Assembly: GCF_022751215.1 (NCBI RefSeq)
Contig: NZ_JAICDG010000001.1
Location: forward strand, 1,674,001 to 1,738,000
Direction: 5' to 3'
DNA length: 64,000 nucleotides
From: Actinomadura terrae
GTDB lineage: Bacteria; Actinomycetota; Actinomycetes; Streptosporangiales; Streptosporangiaceae
Positions 27,895-36,368 of the stretch are shown piece after piece. Below the pieces are notes generated by a model, which saw only the letters and a list, made by a program, of their open reading frames with translations, was not told where the DNA came from and did not search any database. Position numbers and translations under genes: made by a program. Every line of letters starts with the position of its first letter. Position 1 is the stretch's first letter.

Positions 27895-28635
27895 TCAAGG
27901 GCGGCGGTGGCGTTCGGCGCGGAGTTCGCGTAGGCGGTCTCGGCGTTCGTCGCGGTGGCGGAGGTGGTCCTCGTGGCGGTCCAGGTGGCGTTGGCGGTGT
28001 TCCTCGTGGCGTCGGCGGCGGCCGCGCGAGTCGCCCGCCTCGCGGCGTTCGACGGAGACGCCGCCGAAGGCGAGGAGGCCGGTCAGGCGGATGACGGGGG
28101 CGTCCGGGTCCAGGGTGTCGTCGTCGGGGCAGTCGGTGCCGCCGAAGACCGCGACCATGGACGGCATCACGCGCACGCCCGGCGGGACCGTGATGTTCAC
28201 GCCGCCGAACAGGCAGGTGATGTGGACCGTCACCTCGCGGCGGCTCAGCACGGCCTGGCGGAAGTCCAGTTCGGCGCCGCCGAACACGCACGCGACCGTG
28301 GTGTGCTCCTCGACCAGCCAGCGGCCCTTGCGCTCCACGCCGGAGAACACCGCCGCGAGGGTGGAGGCCTGCGGCGGGGGAGGCGGGAGCGGTGCCGGCT
28401 TGCGCAGGTCGACCCGGGGCACGTCGGCGGACGGCAGGTCGCTCAGCACCGGCTCCAGGTCGGCGTAGGTCTTGGCGGCGTAGACGGCGTCGATGCGCTC
28501 GGCGTGCTCCTCCGGCGTGATGCGGCCCTCCGCCAGGGCCTCGCGCAGCCGGTCGGCGACCTGGTCGCGGTCGGCGTCCGAGGCGCGCATCCGCGCGGGG
28601 GAGTCGGGGTCGGAGGGCTGCTCGGGAAGGTTCAC
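27895..28635 (-). CDS. DUF1707 / LiaF-like protein with Arg/His-rich tail
   Basis: A 246-residue protein with an N-terminal DUF1707 (SHOCT-like) domain (MRASDADRDQVADRLREAL, HAERIDAVYAAKTYADLEPV). A Pro-rich linker leads to a LiaF-like C-terminal domain with repeated glycine motifs (CVFGGAELDFR, CLFGGVNITVPPG, AVFGGTDCPD, LAFGGVSVERR). LiaF-type domains sense or transmit cell-envelope stress. The last 50 residues are almost entirely Arg, His, Glu and Asp (GRRRRHEEHRQRHLDRHEDH), not part of the usual family. The start is GTG 28635; an ATG at 28590 (MRASDAD) is the alternative. It follows ileS on the same strand after a strong hairpin. Confidence 0.85.
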   Translation of the reverse strand: MNLPEQPSDPDSPARMRASDADRDQVADRLREALAEGRITPEEHAERIDAVYAAKTYADLEPVLSDLPSADVPRVDLRKPAPLPPPPPQASTLAAVFSGVERKGRWLVEEHTTVACVFGGAELDFRQAVLSRREVTVHITCLFGGVNITVPPGVRVMPSMVAVFGGTDCPDDDTLDPDAPVIRLTGLLAFGGVSVERREAGDSRGRRRRHEEHRQRHLDRHEDHLRHRDERRDRLRELRAERHRRP

Positions 28636-28695
28636 GCCGCCATCATCTCAAACGCGATGTGTCGCGAAAAAGCCCCACACGGATGTTGGGTCCGC

Positions 28696-28733
28696 CGTCG
28701 TGCGCGCCGGGGGCGGCCCCGGCGCGCACGACG
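28696..28733 (-). terminator. 17-bp perfect hairpin after ileS
   Basis: CGTCGTGCGCGCCGGGG (28696-28712) pairs perfectly with CCCCGGCGCGCACGACG (28717-28733) around a 4-nt loop, just after the ileS stop on the minus strand. A TTTTT run follows about 25 bases further on. It is very likely a terminator for ileS. Confidence 0.8.
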
Positions 28734-28735
28734 GG

Positions 28736-31700
28736 TCAGGCCTTGCGGAGCCAGTAGGTGAGGCCCAGCTCGTCGTCGCGGCCCGCGCTCAGGCCGTCCG
28801 GGCGGCCCTCGGACATGGAGACGGCGAGGACCTCCGCGGTGACCTCGGCGGTGTGCGCGCGCAGCGCCTCGGCGAGGTCGTCGCCCGCGGCCTGCCACCA
28901 CAGTTCGATGCGGTCGGTGACCTCCAGGCCGGCGGCCTTGCGCGCCTCCTGGACGAGGCGGACCGCCTCGCGCGCCAGCCCCGCGCGGCGCAGCTCGGGC
29001 GTGACGGTGAGGTCGAGGGCGACGGTCTCGCCCGCCGCGCTCTCCACGGCCCATCCGCTGCGCGGCCGCTCGGTGACGATGACGTCGTCGGGCGTGAGCG
29101 GGACGGTGCCGAGGTCGGCGGCCTCCACCTCGGCGGCGCCGCCGTCGCGCAGCGCGTGGACGAGGGCCGAGGGCTCGGCGGCCTTCACCGCCGCCGCGAC
29201 CTTCGGGGTGTCCTTGCCGTGCCGCTTGCCGAGCTCCCGGAAGTTGGGCTTGACCTCGTACTCCACCAGGTCGACGCCGATCGAGGACAGCTCCTCGAAG
29301 GCCAGCACGTTCAGCTCCTCGGCGATCTGGACGCGCAGCTGCTCGGGCAGCGACGTCCAGCCGGGGGCGCCGACGAGCGCGCGCCCCAGGGGCTGGCGGG
29401 TCCGGACGCTGCTCGCCGCGCGGGCGGAGCGGCCGAGCTCAACCAGCCGCCGGACGAGCCCCATCTGCGCGCCCAGTTCAGGGTCGAGGAGGTCCGCGCG
29501 CGCGGACGGCCAGTCGGTGAGGTGCACCGACTCGGGGGCGTCCTCGGGGCGGATGACGTCCCAGACGTGGTCGGTCACGAACGGCACCATCGGCGCCATG
29601 AGCCGGGTGAGGGTCTCCAGGCACTCGTAGAGCGTGGCGAACGCCGAGGAGCCCTCCGGCGTCTCCGGGCCCTCCCAGAAGCGCCGGCGGGAGCGCCGCA
29701 CGTACCAGTTGGACAGGTCGTCGACGAACTCGGCCAGGCGCCGTCCCGCGCGGGCGGTGTCGTACTGCTCCAGCGCCGCGTCCACCTCGCCGACCGTGCG
29801 GTGCAGCTCGGCCAGCGCCCAGCGGTCCAGCAGCGGGCGGTCGGCGGGGGCGGGCGCCTCGGCGAGGCGGTCCGGCGTCCACGCGCGGCCCTGCGCCTGC
29901 GCGGCGTTCGCGTACAGGACGAAGAACGACGCGGTGTGCCAGTACGTGAGCAGCACCTTCCGGACGATCTCCTCCAGGGCGGTGTGCCCGACCCGGCGGG
30001 ACGCCCAGGGGAGCCCGCTGGCGAGCATGTACCAGCGGACCGCGTCGGCGCCGTGCTGGTCCATCAGGGGGATGGGCCGCAGGACGTTGCCGAGGTGCTT
30101 GCTCATCTTGCGGCCGTCCTCGGCGAGGATCAGCCCGAGGCACAGGACGTCCTCGTAGGACGAGCGGTCGAAGACGAGCGTCCCGACGGCCATGAGGGAG
30201 TAGAACCAGCCGCGGGTCTGGTCCTGCGCCTCGCAGATGTACTGGGCCGGGTAGGAGCTCTCGAAGACCTCCTTGTCGCGGTGGGGCGCGCCCCACTGCG
30301 CGAAGGGCATCGAGCCGGAGTCGTACCAGGCGTCGATGACGTCCGGGACGCGCCGCGCCTCGCCCCCGCAGGTGGGGCAGGGGAAGACGACGTCGTCCAC
30401 GTAGGGGCGGTGCGGGTCCAGCGCGGACAGGTTCGTGCCCGCCAGCTCGCCCAGTTCCGCCAGGGAGCCGACGCAGGTGATGTGGTCCTCGTCCTCACCG
30501 CACACCCACAGCGGCAGGGGCGTGCCCCAGTAGCGGCTCCGCGACAGCGACCAGTCGACGTTGTTGCGCAGCCACTCCCCGTACCGGCCCGTCTTGACCG
30601 TCTCGGGGAACCAGTTCGTCTTCTCGTTCTCCTCCAGCAGCCGGTCCTTGATCTGCGTGGTGCGGATGTACCAGGCGGGGAGCGCGTAGTACAGCAGCGG
30701 CGTGTGGCAGCGCCAGCAGTGCGGGTAGCTGTGCTCGAAGTGGCCGCCGCGGAACAGCAGCCCCCGCGCGCGCAGGTCGTCGGTGAGCGGCCCGTCGGCG
30801 TCCTTGAAGAACCTGCCGCCGGCGATCGGCAGCTCGCGGGGGAACCGCCCGTCCGGGCCGACGGGGTTGACGATCGGGATCCCGTACGCCTTGCAGACGG
30901 CCATGTCGTCCTCGCCGAACGCGGGCGCGGTGTGGACGAGCCCGGTGCCGTCCTCGACCGTGACGTGGTCGCCGAGGACGACGTAGTGCGCGTCCGGGAT
31001 CTCGACCAGGTCGAACGGCCGGGAGTAGGGGGTGCGCTCCAGCTCGGAGCCCTGGAAGGCGGCGAGCCGCTCCGCGTCCGCGCCGAGGACCTTCTCCAGC
31101 AGCGCCTCCGCCACGACCAGCACCTCGTCGGAGCCCGCCGGGCGGGCCGCGACGTAGGTCACGTCGGCGCGGACGGAGACGGCGGTGTTGGCGACCAGCG
31201 TCCACGGCGTCGTCGTCCACACCAGCAGCGACGCGCCCAGCTCGGCCAGCGGCCCGGAGGTCACCGGGAGCCGCACGAACACCGACGGGCTCGTGACCGT
31301 CTCGTACCCGCCGGGCTGGCCCAGCTCGTGGTCGGACAGGCCCGTCCCGCAGCGCGGGCAGTACGGCGTGATCCGGAAGTCGCGGAACAGCAGGCCCTTG
31401 TCGAAGACGACCTTGAGGGACCACCACACGGCCTCGACGTACTCGGGGTCCATCGTCCGGTACGCCTGGGCGGTGTCGACCCAGAAGCCCATCCGCTCGG
31501 ACATCTCCTCGAAGGCGTCCACGTGGCGCAGCACCGACTCGCGGCAGCGGTCGTTGAACTCCGCGACGCCGTACTCCTCGATGTCCTTCTTGCCGGTGAG
31601 CCCGAGCTCCTTCTCCACGGCGACCTCGACGGGCAGGCCGTGGCAGTCCCAGCCCGCCTTGCGGGGGACGTGGTAGCCCTTCATGGTCTTGAAGCGCGGG

Positions 31701-31912
31701 AAGACGTCCTTGAACACGCGGGCCTCGACGTGGTGGACGCCGGGCATGCCGTTGGCGGTGGGCGGCCCCTCGTAGAAGATCCAGCGCGGGCCGGACGCGG
31801 TGCGCTCCAGCGAGCGCTCGAAAACCTTGCCGTCGCGCCAGCGGCGCAGCAGGTCCCGCTCCAGGGCGGGCAGATCGACCTGCGCGGGCAGCGGCCGGAA
31901 ACTACGGCTCAC
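28736..31912 (-). CDS. ileS: Isoleucyl-tRNA synthetase
   Basis: A 1058-residue class I synthetase charging tRNA-Ile. The HIGH-equivalent is in GMPGVHH (residues 56-61) and the KMSKS-equivalent is K602-M-S-K605 (DGRKMSKHLGN). Cys-rich zinc-like sites are YCPRCGTG and CPTCGGEARR, and WYDSGSMPFAQWG is typical. These signatures match the long IleRS clade (eukaryote-like, often mupirocin-tolerant) common in actinobacteria; clade assignment is by eye. The GTG at 31912 has CCGGAGG nine bases upstream, and that sequence is embedded in the T-box sequestrator. ileS is on the opposite strand to both its dcw and lspA neighbours. Confidence 0.95.
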   Translation of the reverse strand: MSRSFRPLPAQVDLPALERDLLRRWRDGKVFERSLERTASGPRWIFYEGPPTANGMPGVHHVEARVFKDVFPRFKTMKGYHVPRKAGWDCHGLPVEVAVEKELGLTGKKDIEEYGVAEFNDRCRESVLRHVDAFEEMSERMGFWVDTAQAYRTMDPEYVEAVWWSLKVVFDKGLLFRDFRITPYCPRCGTGLSDHELGQPGGYETVTSPSVFVRLPVTSGPLAELGASLLVWTTTPWTLVANTAVSVRADVTYVAARPAGSDEVLVVAEALLEKVLGADAERLAAFQGSELERTPYSRPFDLVEIPDAHYVVLGDHVTVEDGTGLVHTAPAFGEDDMAVCKAYGIPIVNPVGPDGRFPRELPIAGGRFFKDADGPLTDDLRARGLLFRGGHFEHSYPHCWRCHTPLLYYALPAWYIRTTQIKDRLLEENEKTNWFPETVKTGRYGEWLRNNVDWSLSRSRYWGTPLPLWVCGEDEDHITCVGSLAELGELAGTNLSALDPHRPYVDDVVFPCPTCGGEARRVPDVIDAWYDSGSMPFAQWGAPHRDKEVFESSYPAQYICEAQDQTRGWFYSLMAVGTLVFDRSSYEDVLCLGLILAEDGRKMSKHLGNVLRPIPLMDQHGADAVRWYMLASGLPWASRRVGHTALEEIVRKVLLTYWHTASFFVLYANAAQAQGRAWTPDRLAEAPAPADRPLLDRWALAELHRTVGEVDAALEQYDTARAGRRLAEFVDDLSNWYVRRSRRRFWEGPETPEGSSAFATLYECLETLTRLMAPMVPFVTDHVWDVIRPEDAPESVHLTDWPSARADLLDPELGAQMGLVRRLVELGRSARAASSVRTRQPLGRALVGAPGWTSLPEQLRVQIAEELNVLAFEELSSIGVDLVEYEVKPNFRELGKRHGKDTPKVAAAVKAAEPSALVHALRDGGAAEVEAADLGTVPLTPDDVIVTERPRSGWAVESAAGETVALDLTVTPELRRAGLAREAVRLVQEARKAAGLEVTDRIELWWQAAGDDLAEALRAHTAEVTAEVLAVSMSEGRPDGLSAGRDDELGLTYWLRKA

Positions 31913-31921
31913 TTGGGCGGA

Positions 31922-32160
31922 CCTCCGGATCGACGTGAGAACGCTGACCGGAGGGACGAGGCCCCCGCCCGGATCGTCCGGACGCGCCCCGCGGTACCAC
32001 CCTCCTTGACCCCGCCGGCACGGCGCGGCCCACTTCGTTGCGGTGCCGACCGCCGGTTCTACTGGGCCCGCGGCGTTACCTCGCGCGGGCGGTTCCTCCG
32101 GCGGCTCCGGGGTGATCAGACCGCCGGGCTCGCCCCCGGGCTCGCACCGTCCCCGGGTCG
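31922..32160 (-). ncRNA. Translational T-box riboswitch of ileS
   Basis: The minus strand carries the T-box sequence TGGTACCGCG (31999-31990). Upstream, a hairpin with perfect 6-bp arms (32099-32104 and 32121-32126) exposes ATC, an isoleucine codon, in its loop (32116-32114): the specifier. Downstream, CCTCCGG (31954-31948) can pair with the ileS ribosome-binding site CCGGAGG (31928-31922). Alternatively, GGAGGG just before the T-box (32005-32000) can pair with CCCTCC (31955-31950). The two pairings exclude each other, so uncharged tRNA-Ile should free the ribosome-binding site. No terminator hairpin is present. This is the translational type known for actinobacterial ileS; the 5' boundary is uncertain. 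Confidence 0.9.
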
Positions 32161-32391
32161 CTCATGGCTGCGTGCGGCGGCAGGTGTCCCCGTCAGGGCC
32201 TGTCAACACCACTGCTCGTCCCGACTTTAACGTACCGGCGGCGGTTCCTCTTCCCGGTATCGCCGCACCCCCTCCCGGCGGGCTTCCGGTGGGCGCCGCC
32301 GCGCCCTTCCTTTCCGATGATTCTGCGATCTCCGGGGTTTCCCGACGATCGGCACCCGGGCATAAGCGGTCGGTAACAAACGCCAGGTCGT

Positions 32392-32421
32392 TTGCCGTGC
32401 CGGGGAAAGGGGACCTATGCT
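32392..32421 (+). promoter_or_regulatory. Probable promoter of the dksA/traR-like gene
   Basis: TTGCCG (32392-32397) and TATGCT (32416-32421) are separated by 18 bp, a reasonable housekeeping promoter 44 bases before the preferred ATG. If it is used, an in-frame ATG at 32417 inside the -10 cannot be the start. Confidence 0.5.
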
Positions 32422-32464
32422 GCCCGCACTGCCTGTCGAGGCGATCAGCGCGAGGGAGGCCGAG

Positions 32465-33055
32465 ATGGCCGCCGCGGGGAAGGGCGAGACGCCCGCCGGG
32501 AAGAAGACCCGGGGCACGAGGGCGGCGCGGCCGCCCGGGCCCGCCGCCCGGCGCGGCGCGGCCAAGACCGGCCAGACCGGTAAGGCCGCGGGCAAGGCCC
32601 GGAAGGCGAACGGCAAGGCGAGCGGCTCGGGGAACGGCTCGGGGAACGGCGAGGCCGCCGCGAAGGCCGCCGGGCTGCCCGTCCGCGAGGGCGAGGGGCA
32701 CTGGACCGCCGCCGAGCTCGCCGAGGTCCGCGCCGGGCTGGAGGACCAGATCGCCGCGCTGCGCGCCGAGATCGCCGCGTCCGCGAGCCAGATCGCCGAG
32801 GGCGACACCAGCGAGGGCGCGGGCGACGACCAGGCCGACGCGGGCGCCAAGACCTACGAGCGCGAGCACGAGCTCTCGCTGTCCTACAATTCGCAGGACC
32901 TGCTCACCCAGATCGAGCGGGCCGTCCAGCGGATGGACGCGGGCACGTACGGAACCTGCGAGTCGTGCGCCAGGCCGATCGGCAAGGCGCGCCTCCAGGT
33001 CTTCCCGCGTGCGACCCTGTGTGTGACATGCAAACAACGCGAGGAACGTCGCTGA
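32465..33055 (+). CDS. TraR/DksA-family zinc-finger protein
   Basis: A 196-residue protein with a Lys/Ala/Gly-rich N-terminal tail ([18 protein letters not shown]). A DksA-like helical region follows ([38 protein letters not shown]), and the C-terminal zinc finger is CESC...CVTC ([19 protein letters not shown]). DksA/TraR proteins bind the RNA polymerase secondary channel and tune transcription; the tail suggests additional nucleic-acid binding. The ATG at 32465 is chosen for its GGGAGG five bases upstream; ATG 32417 overlaps a likely -10. The gene sits immediately before lspA, a conserved actinobacterial arrangement. Confidence 0.88.
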   Translation: MAAAGKGETPAGKKTRGTRAARPPGPAARRGAAKTGQTGKAAGKARKANGKASGSGNGSGNGEAAAKAAGLPVREGEGHWTAAELAEVRAGLEDQIAALRAEIAASASQIAEGDTSEGAGDDQADAGAKTYEREHELSLSYNSQDLLTQIERAVQRMDAGTYGTCESCARPIGKARLQVFPRATLCVTCKQREERR

Positions 33056-33666
33056 GCGACTCAACGAACCCAGAGGGCGGGGCCGGGGAATCCACGGGAT
33101 CTCCTCGGCCGCGCCGTGTCGGCGTGCTGGTCGCCGTGGCGCTGGCCGCGCTCGCCGCCGACGTCCTGTCCAAGATGATCGTCGTGGCCACGTTGCAGGA
33201 CGAGGAGCCGATCGAGCTGCTCGGCGGGCTGCTGACGCTGCGCGAGACGCGCAACAGCGGCGCCGCGTTCTCGATCGGCACCGGCTACACGATCGTGTTC
33301 ACCGTGATCGCGTGCGGGGTGGTCGTGGCGATCCTGCGCACGGCCCGCAACCTGCGGAGCCTGCCGTGGGCGGTCTGCCTCGGGCTGCTGCTCGGCGGCG
33401 CGGTCGGCAACCTCATCGACCGGCTGTTCCGCGCCCCGGCGCCGCTGAAGGGCCACGTCGTCGACTGGATCCAGCTGCCGCACTACCCGGTCTTCAACCT
33501 GGCCGACTCGGCGATCGTGTGCGGCGGCGTGCTGGCCGTCGTGCTCGCCGCGCGCGGCCTCCAGATCGACGGGACGCGCCTCACCGGCAAGGAGGAGCCC
33601 GCCGCCGAGGCCGCCGCCGAACCCGAGAAGGCCGAGAAGGCCGAGGACGCGGGGGAGAAGCCGTGA
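33028..33666 (+). CDS. lspA: Lipoprotein signal peptidase LspA
   Basis: A 212-residue integral membrane aspartic peptidase that removes signal peptides from prolipoproteins. Four hydrophobic segments are visible. The catalytic aspartates lie in [13 protein letters not shown] and [10 protein letters not shown], and the conserved [12 protein letters not shown] ETRNSGAAF is present. The C-terminus is an Ala/Glu/Lys-rich tail. The start is uncertain. The ATG at 33028 overlaps dksA, while GAGGA at 33040 would better serve a CTG at 33052 that overlaps the dksA stop. Two lipoproteins in this window (52169 and 53265) would be its substrates. Confidence 0.9.
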   Translation: MQTTRGTSLSDSTNPEGGAGESTGSPRPRRVGVLVAVALAALAADVLSKMIVVATLQDEEPIELLGGLLTLRETRNSGAAFSIGTGYTIVFTVIACGVVVAILRTARNLRSLPWAVCLGLLLGGAVGNLIDRLFRAPAPLKGHVVDWIQLPHYPVFNLADSAIVCGGVLAVVLAARGLQIDGTRLTGKEEPAAEAAAEPEKAEKAEDAGEKP

Positions 33667-34598
33667 TGGGGGAGGTGCGCGGCCTCCACGTCCCCGACGG
33701 GCTGGAGGGCGAGCGGATCGACGCCGCCCTCGCCCGGCTGTTCGGGCTGTCCCGGGGCGGCGCCGCCGACATCATCGCCGCGGGCGACGTCCTGCTGGAC
33801 GGCGCGGAGGTGGCGACCAAGTCCGAGCGGCTGCACGCCGGGGCGTGGTTGGAGGTGACGCTGCCGCCGCCGCCCGTCCCGCCCGCGCCGGTCGCCGAGC
33901 CGGTCCCCGGCATGGGCGTCCTGTACGAGGACGACGACATCGTCGTGGTCGACAAGCCGATCGGCGTCGCCGCGCACCCCACCACCGGGTGGACGGGCCC
34001 GACCGTGCTCGGCGGGCTGCTCGGGGCCGGGCACACGATCGCCACCAGCGGCGCGTCCGAGCGGCAGGGGATCGTGCACCGGCTCGACGCCAACACCACG
34101 GGCGCGATGGTCGTGGCGAAGAGCGAGATCGCCTACTCGCGGCTGAAGCGGGCGTTCAAGGAGCGCCGCATCGACAAGCGCTACCAGGCGCTCGTCCAGG
34201 GGCACCCCGACCCGTTCCGCGGGACGGTGGACGCGCCGATCGACCGGCACCCCTCCGGCGACGGCCGGTTCGCGGTGGTGGCGGGCGGAAAGCCGTCGGT
34301 GACCCACTACGACACCGTGGAGGCGTTCCGGGCGGCCTCGCTGCTCGACATCGACCTGGAGACGGGCCGCACCCACCAGATCCGCGTGCACATGTCCGCG
34401 ATCCGGCACCCGTGCGTGGGCGACCTGGCCTACGGCGCCGACCCCGCCCTCGCGGCGCGGCTCGGCGTGACGCGGCAGTGGCTGCACGCCGCGCGGCTCG
34501 GCTTCGAGCACCCCGGCACCGGCGAGTGGGTGGAGTTCACCAGCCCCTACCCGGACGACCTGGCCCGCGCCCTCGCGATCGTCTCCGACGAGTCCTGA
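33666..34598 (+). CDS. RluA-family pseudouridine synthase (RluD-like)
   Basis: A 310-residue enzyme that isomerises uridine to pseudouridine, probably in 23S rRNA. An N-terminal S4 RNA-binding domain ([20 protein letters not shown]) precedes the catalytic domain with [17 protein letters not shown], containing the catalytic aspartate. [10 protein letters not shown] and [18 protein letters not shown] follow, all RluA-family hallmarks. ATG 33666 overlaps the lspA stop, and a GTG three bases before is also possible. The lspA-rluD pair is widely conserved. The exact target uridines cannot be told from sequence. Confidence 0.92.
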   Translation: MGEVRGLHVPDGLEGERIDAALARLFGLSRGGAADIIAAGDVLLDGAEVATKSERLHAGAWLEVTLPPPPVPPAPVAEPVPGMGVLYEDDDIVVVDKPIGVAAHPTTGWTGPTVLGGLLGAGHTIATSGASERQGIVHRLDANTTGAMVVAKSEIAYSRLKRAFKERRIDKRYQALVQGHPDPFRGTVDAPIDRHPSGDGRFAVVAGGKPSVTHYDTVEAFRAASLLDIDLETGRTHQIRVHMSAIRHPCVGDLAYGADPALAARLGVTRQWLHAARLGFEHPGTGEWVEFTSPYPDDLARALAIVSDES

Positions 34599-34619
34599 CC
34601 ACCCCTCGAACCAAACCCC

Positions 34620-34925
34620 TTACAGCAGGCGGAGCCCGGCGGCGACCCCCGCCGCGATCACGAGCACGACCAGGAACGGCGCCCGTAGCAGCAGCGCGAC
34701 CACCGCCGCGCCCAGGCCCGCCATGCGGGCGCCGTCGAACTCCAGCGTCCTGCCGTCCGCGAGCGCCTGGACGGCGATGAGCGCGCTCAGCAGCGCGACC
34801 GGGACCAGGTCGGTGAACCGCCGCACCCGGGGGTCGTCCAGCACCCGCTGCGGGGTGACGAGCCCGCCGAGCTTCAGCGCGTAGCAGCCGAGCCCGGTGG
34901 CGAGGACCGCGATCCAGACGTTCAC
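34620..34925 (-). CDS. azlD: AzlD-family branched-chain amino acid exporter subunit
   Basis: A 101-residue, four-helix membrane protein of the AzlD family, the small partner of AzlC in branched-chain amino-acid export. It begins VNVWIAVLATGLGCYALKLGG and carries FTDLVPVALLSALIAVQAL, typical of the family. The GTG at 34925 overlaps the azlC stop by four bases, so the two are translationally coupled. Convergent with rluD, with 21 bases between them. Confidence 0.9.
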   Translation of the reverse strand: MNVWIAVLATGLGCYALKLGGLVTPQRVLDDPRVRRFTDLVPVALLSALIAVQALADGRTLEFDGARMAGLGAAVVALLLRAPFLVVLVIAAGVAAGLRLL

Positions 34926-35650
34926 CGGGCCGCCTTCCGCGAGAGGAGGGCGGGCAGCGCCGTGGCGGCGGCCAGCATCACCGGCACCCCGGGCGGCAGC
35001 ACCGGCGTCGCCGCGACGGCGACCGCCATGGCGGCCACCGCGACCCAGCGCTGGGCGCGGACCCCGTCGGGGGCGGACGTCAGGCGCGGCCAGAGCAGCG
35101 CGAGGAACACGGCGGGGCCGATGACGTCCAGGCCGAGCCTCTCGGGGTCGCCGAGCCGGGCCGCGCCCGCCGCGCCCAGCAGCGTGGTCAGGTTCCACGT
35201 CACGTACAGGGTCACGGCGGCGCTGTAGAACCCGGCGCGGATCGCGGCCCGGCCCTGCTGCGCGGTCGCGACCGCCGTGGTCTCGTCGATGACGACGTGC
35301 GCGGTGAGCAGCCGCCGCCAGCCCCGCACGTCCAGCGCGCTCGCCAGCCGCAGCCCGTACAGGGCGTTGCGGCCGCCGAGCAGGACGGCGCCGAGCGTCC
35401 CGGCGGCCAGCCCGCCGCCCCCGCCGACGACGCCGACGAGCGCGAACTGCGACGCGCCCGTGAACGCCAGCAGGCTCAGCACGGCGGTCTGCGCCACCGA
35501 CAGGCCCGCCGTGATCGCGGCGGCGCCGAACGCCAGCCCGGACACGCCGACGGCGACGCCCACCCCGAGGCCGTCCCGTACGGCCGCGCGCCGCCCGTCC
35601 ACCGGCGGTTCCTGCGCGGCCGTGGGAACAGGGGGTTTCGTCGAGGTCAT
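34922..35650 (-). CDS. azlC: AzlC-family branched-chain amino acid exporter subunit
   Basis: A 242-residue polytopic membrane protein of the AzlC family. Characteristic stretches are GVAVGVSGLAFGAAAITAGLS, FTGASQFALVGVVGGGG and LGGRNALYGLRLA. With AzlD it forms an exporter for branched-chain amino acids or analogues; the substrate here is inferred. The operon is azlC-azlD. An AraC-type regulator lies 0.7 kb away on the other strand, a common neighbour of azlCD. Confidence 0.92.
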   Translation of the reverse strand: MTSTKPPVPTAAQEPPVDGRRAAVRDGLGVGVAVGVSGLAFGAAAITAGLSVAQTAVLSLLAFTGASQFALVGVVGGGGGLAAGTLGAVLLGGRNALYGLRLASALDVRGWRRLLTAHVVIDETTAVATAQQGRAAIRAGFYSAAVTLYVTWNLTTLLGAAGAARLGDPERLGLDVIGPAVFLALLWPRLTSAPDGVRAQRWVAVAAMAVAVAATPVLPPGVPVMLAAATALPALLSRKAAR

Positions 35651-35711
35651 GCGGGCGACGCTAACGGCGGTCCCGGTGCCAGATCTTGAACGTTCTTGCG
35701 GCGGACGTCCC

Positions 35712-36053
35712 TCAGCGGGACGCGGCGGCGTCCAGTCCGGCCTCGATGACGGCGTTCATGATCCGGGCCAGCCGCTCGGGGCCGAGCACGGGGGCGTGCT
35801 CGGCCATCGCCTCGACGATCTGCCGCTCGCGCTCGGGGCTGCGCCCGGCGAAGCCGCCGACCGGCTTCAGCCGCTGGACGAGCGCCGCGACGGCCGCGCG
35901 GCGCTCCAGCAGGACGGCGAGCGCGGCGTCGAGGCCGTCGATCGCCGTGCGGGCCTCGGCGAGCGTGCCGATCTCCGCCACCGGCGGCAGCGCCACCCGC
36001 AGCTCCCCCGAGGGGGTCCGGGACACGCCCTCTCCGATCACCTGGTCCTGCAT
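35712..36053 (-). CDS. Chorismate mutase (AroQ type)
   Basis: A 113-residue AroQ-class chorismate mutase converting chorismate to prephenate for Phe/Tyr synthesis. The long helix with catalytic Arg/Lys positions is recognisable (ARTAIDGLDAALAVLLERRA, VQRLKPVGGFAGRSPERE). The ATG at 36053 is chosen over an upstream in-frame ATG because AGGAGGG lies seven bases upstream. It is monofunctional (no prephenate dehydratase or dehydrogenase fused). A leader peptide and terminator precede it, suggesting control by aromatic amino-acid supply. Confidence 0.9.
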   Translation of the reverse strand: MQDQVIGEGVSRTPSGELRVALPPVAEIGTLAEARTAIDGLDAALAVLLERRAAVAALVQRLKPVGGFAGRSPERERQIVEAMAEHAPVLGPERLARIMNAVIEAGLDAAASR

Positions 36054-36159
36054 GTGTCTTCCCTCCTGCGGCGGCCGGTCGCGAAGGGAGCCGTTACCGG
36101 AGCCGCGCTCGTCCATGGGTCGTGCCCGCGCGGGGCGCGGGGGTCGCGAGGCGTGTGCG

Positions 36160-36198
36160 TCCAACAGAAAAGGCAGAGCCCGTGCGGGTCTCTGCCTT
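36160..36198 (-). terminator. Attenuator terminator of chorismate mutase
   Basis: AAGGCAGAG and CTCTGCCTT (36170-36178 and 36190-36198) form a 9-bp stem extended by CCC/GGG. On the minus strand the stem is followed by TTTTCTGTT, a proper intrinsic terminator lying between the leader ORF and the gene. An upstream 11-bp inverted repeat (36201-36211 with 36245-36255) could form competing structures. Confidence 0.85.
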
Positions 36199-36219
36199 GG
36201 CCGGCTCCGGGGTCGTCGC

Positions 36220-36285
36220 TCAGGTCGGCTCGCCGACCGGCTCGCCCGGAGCCGGCTGCGTAAACGCGAAGTGGCGGCGGTCCAT
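36220..36285 (-). CDS. Leader peptide of chorismate mutase attenuator
   Basis: A 21-codon ORF encoding MDRRHFAFTQPAPGEPVGEP plus a final Thr, with two Phe codons (TTC, and the rare TTT) spaced by one. It ends inside the hairpin region upstream of the terminator, as expected for ribosome-mediated attenuation by Phe-tRNA. There is no ribosome-binding site. Instead TACCAT lies seven bases before the ATG, so the leader mRNA probably starts at the ATG. It is an inferred gene; the arrangement rather than the peptide sequence supports it. Confidence 0.75.
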   Translation of the reverse strand: MDRRHFAFTQPAPGEPVGEPT

Positions 36286-36292
36286 GGCCCCG

Positions 36293-36298
36293 ATGGTA
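36293..36298 (-). promoter_or_regulatory. -10 element of the chorismate mutase leader
   Basis: TACCAT on the minus strand, seven bases before the leader-peptide ATG at 36285, so transcription would begin at or next to the start codon. Confidence 0.6.
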
Positions 36299-36368
36299 GG
36301 GCGCGCGCCCAGGTGAACGCCAGTTACCGGGACGGGACGTCTCGGTAACTGAGACGGCACTGGCTACC

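Noticed and set aside
27765..28761. Rightward frames across the repeat-rich gap and DUF1707 gene
   Set aside because: Low-complexity, no start signals, and they contradict a clear DUF1707 gene on the minus strand.
28493..32230. A 1245-codon open frame antisense to ileS
   Set aside because: It is the mirror of a high-GC gene, with typical low-complexity shadow composition; ileS on the other strand has full family motifs.
32417..32464. Earlier ATG start for the DksA-like protein
   Set aside because: The ATG at 32417 lies inside a good -10 (TATGCT), whereas the ATG at 32465 has GGGAGG at ideal spacing.
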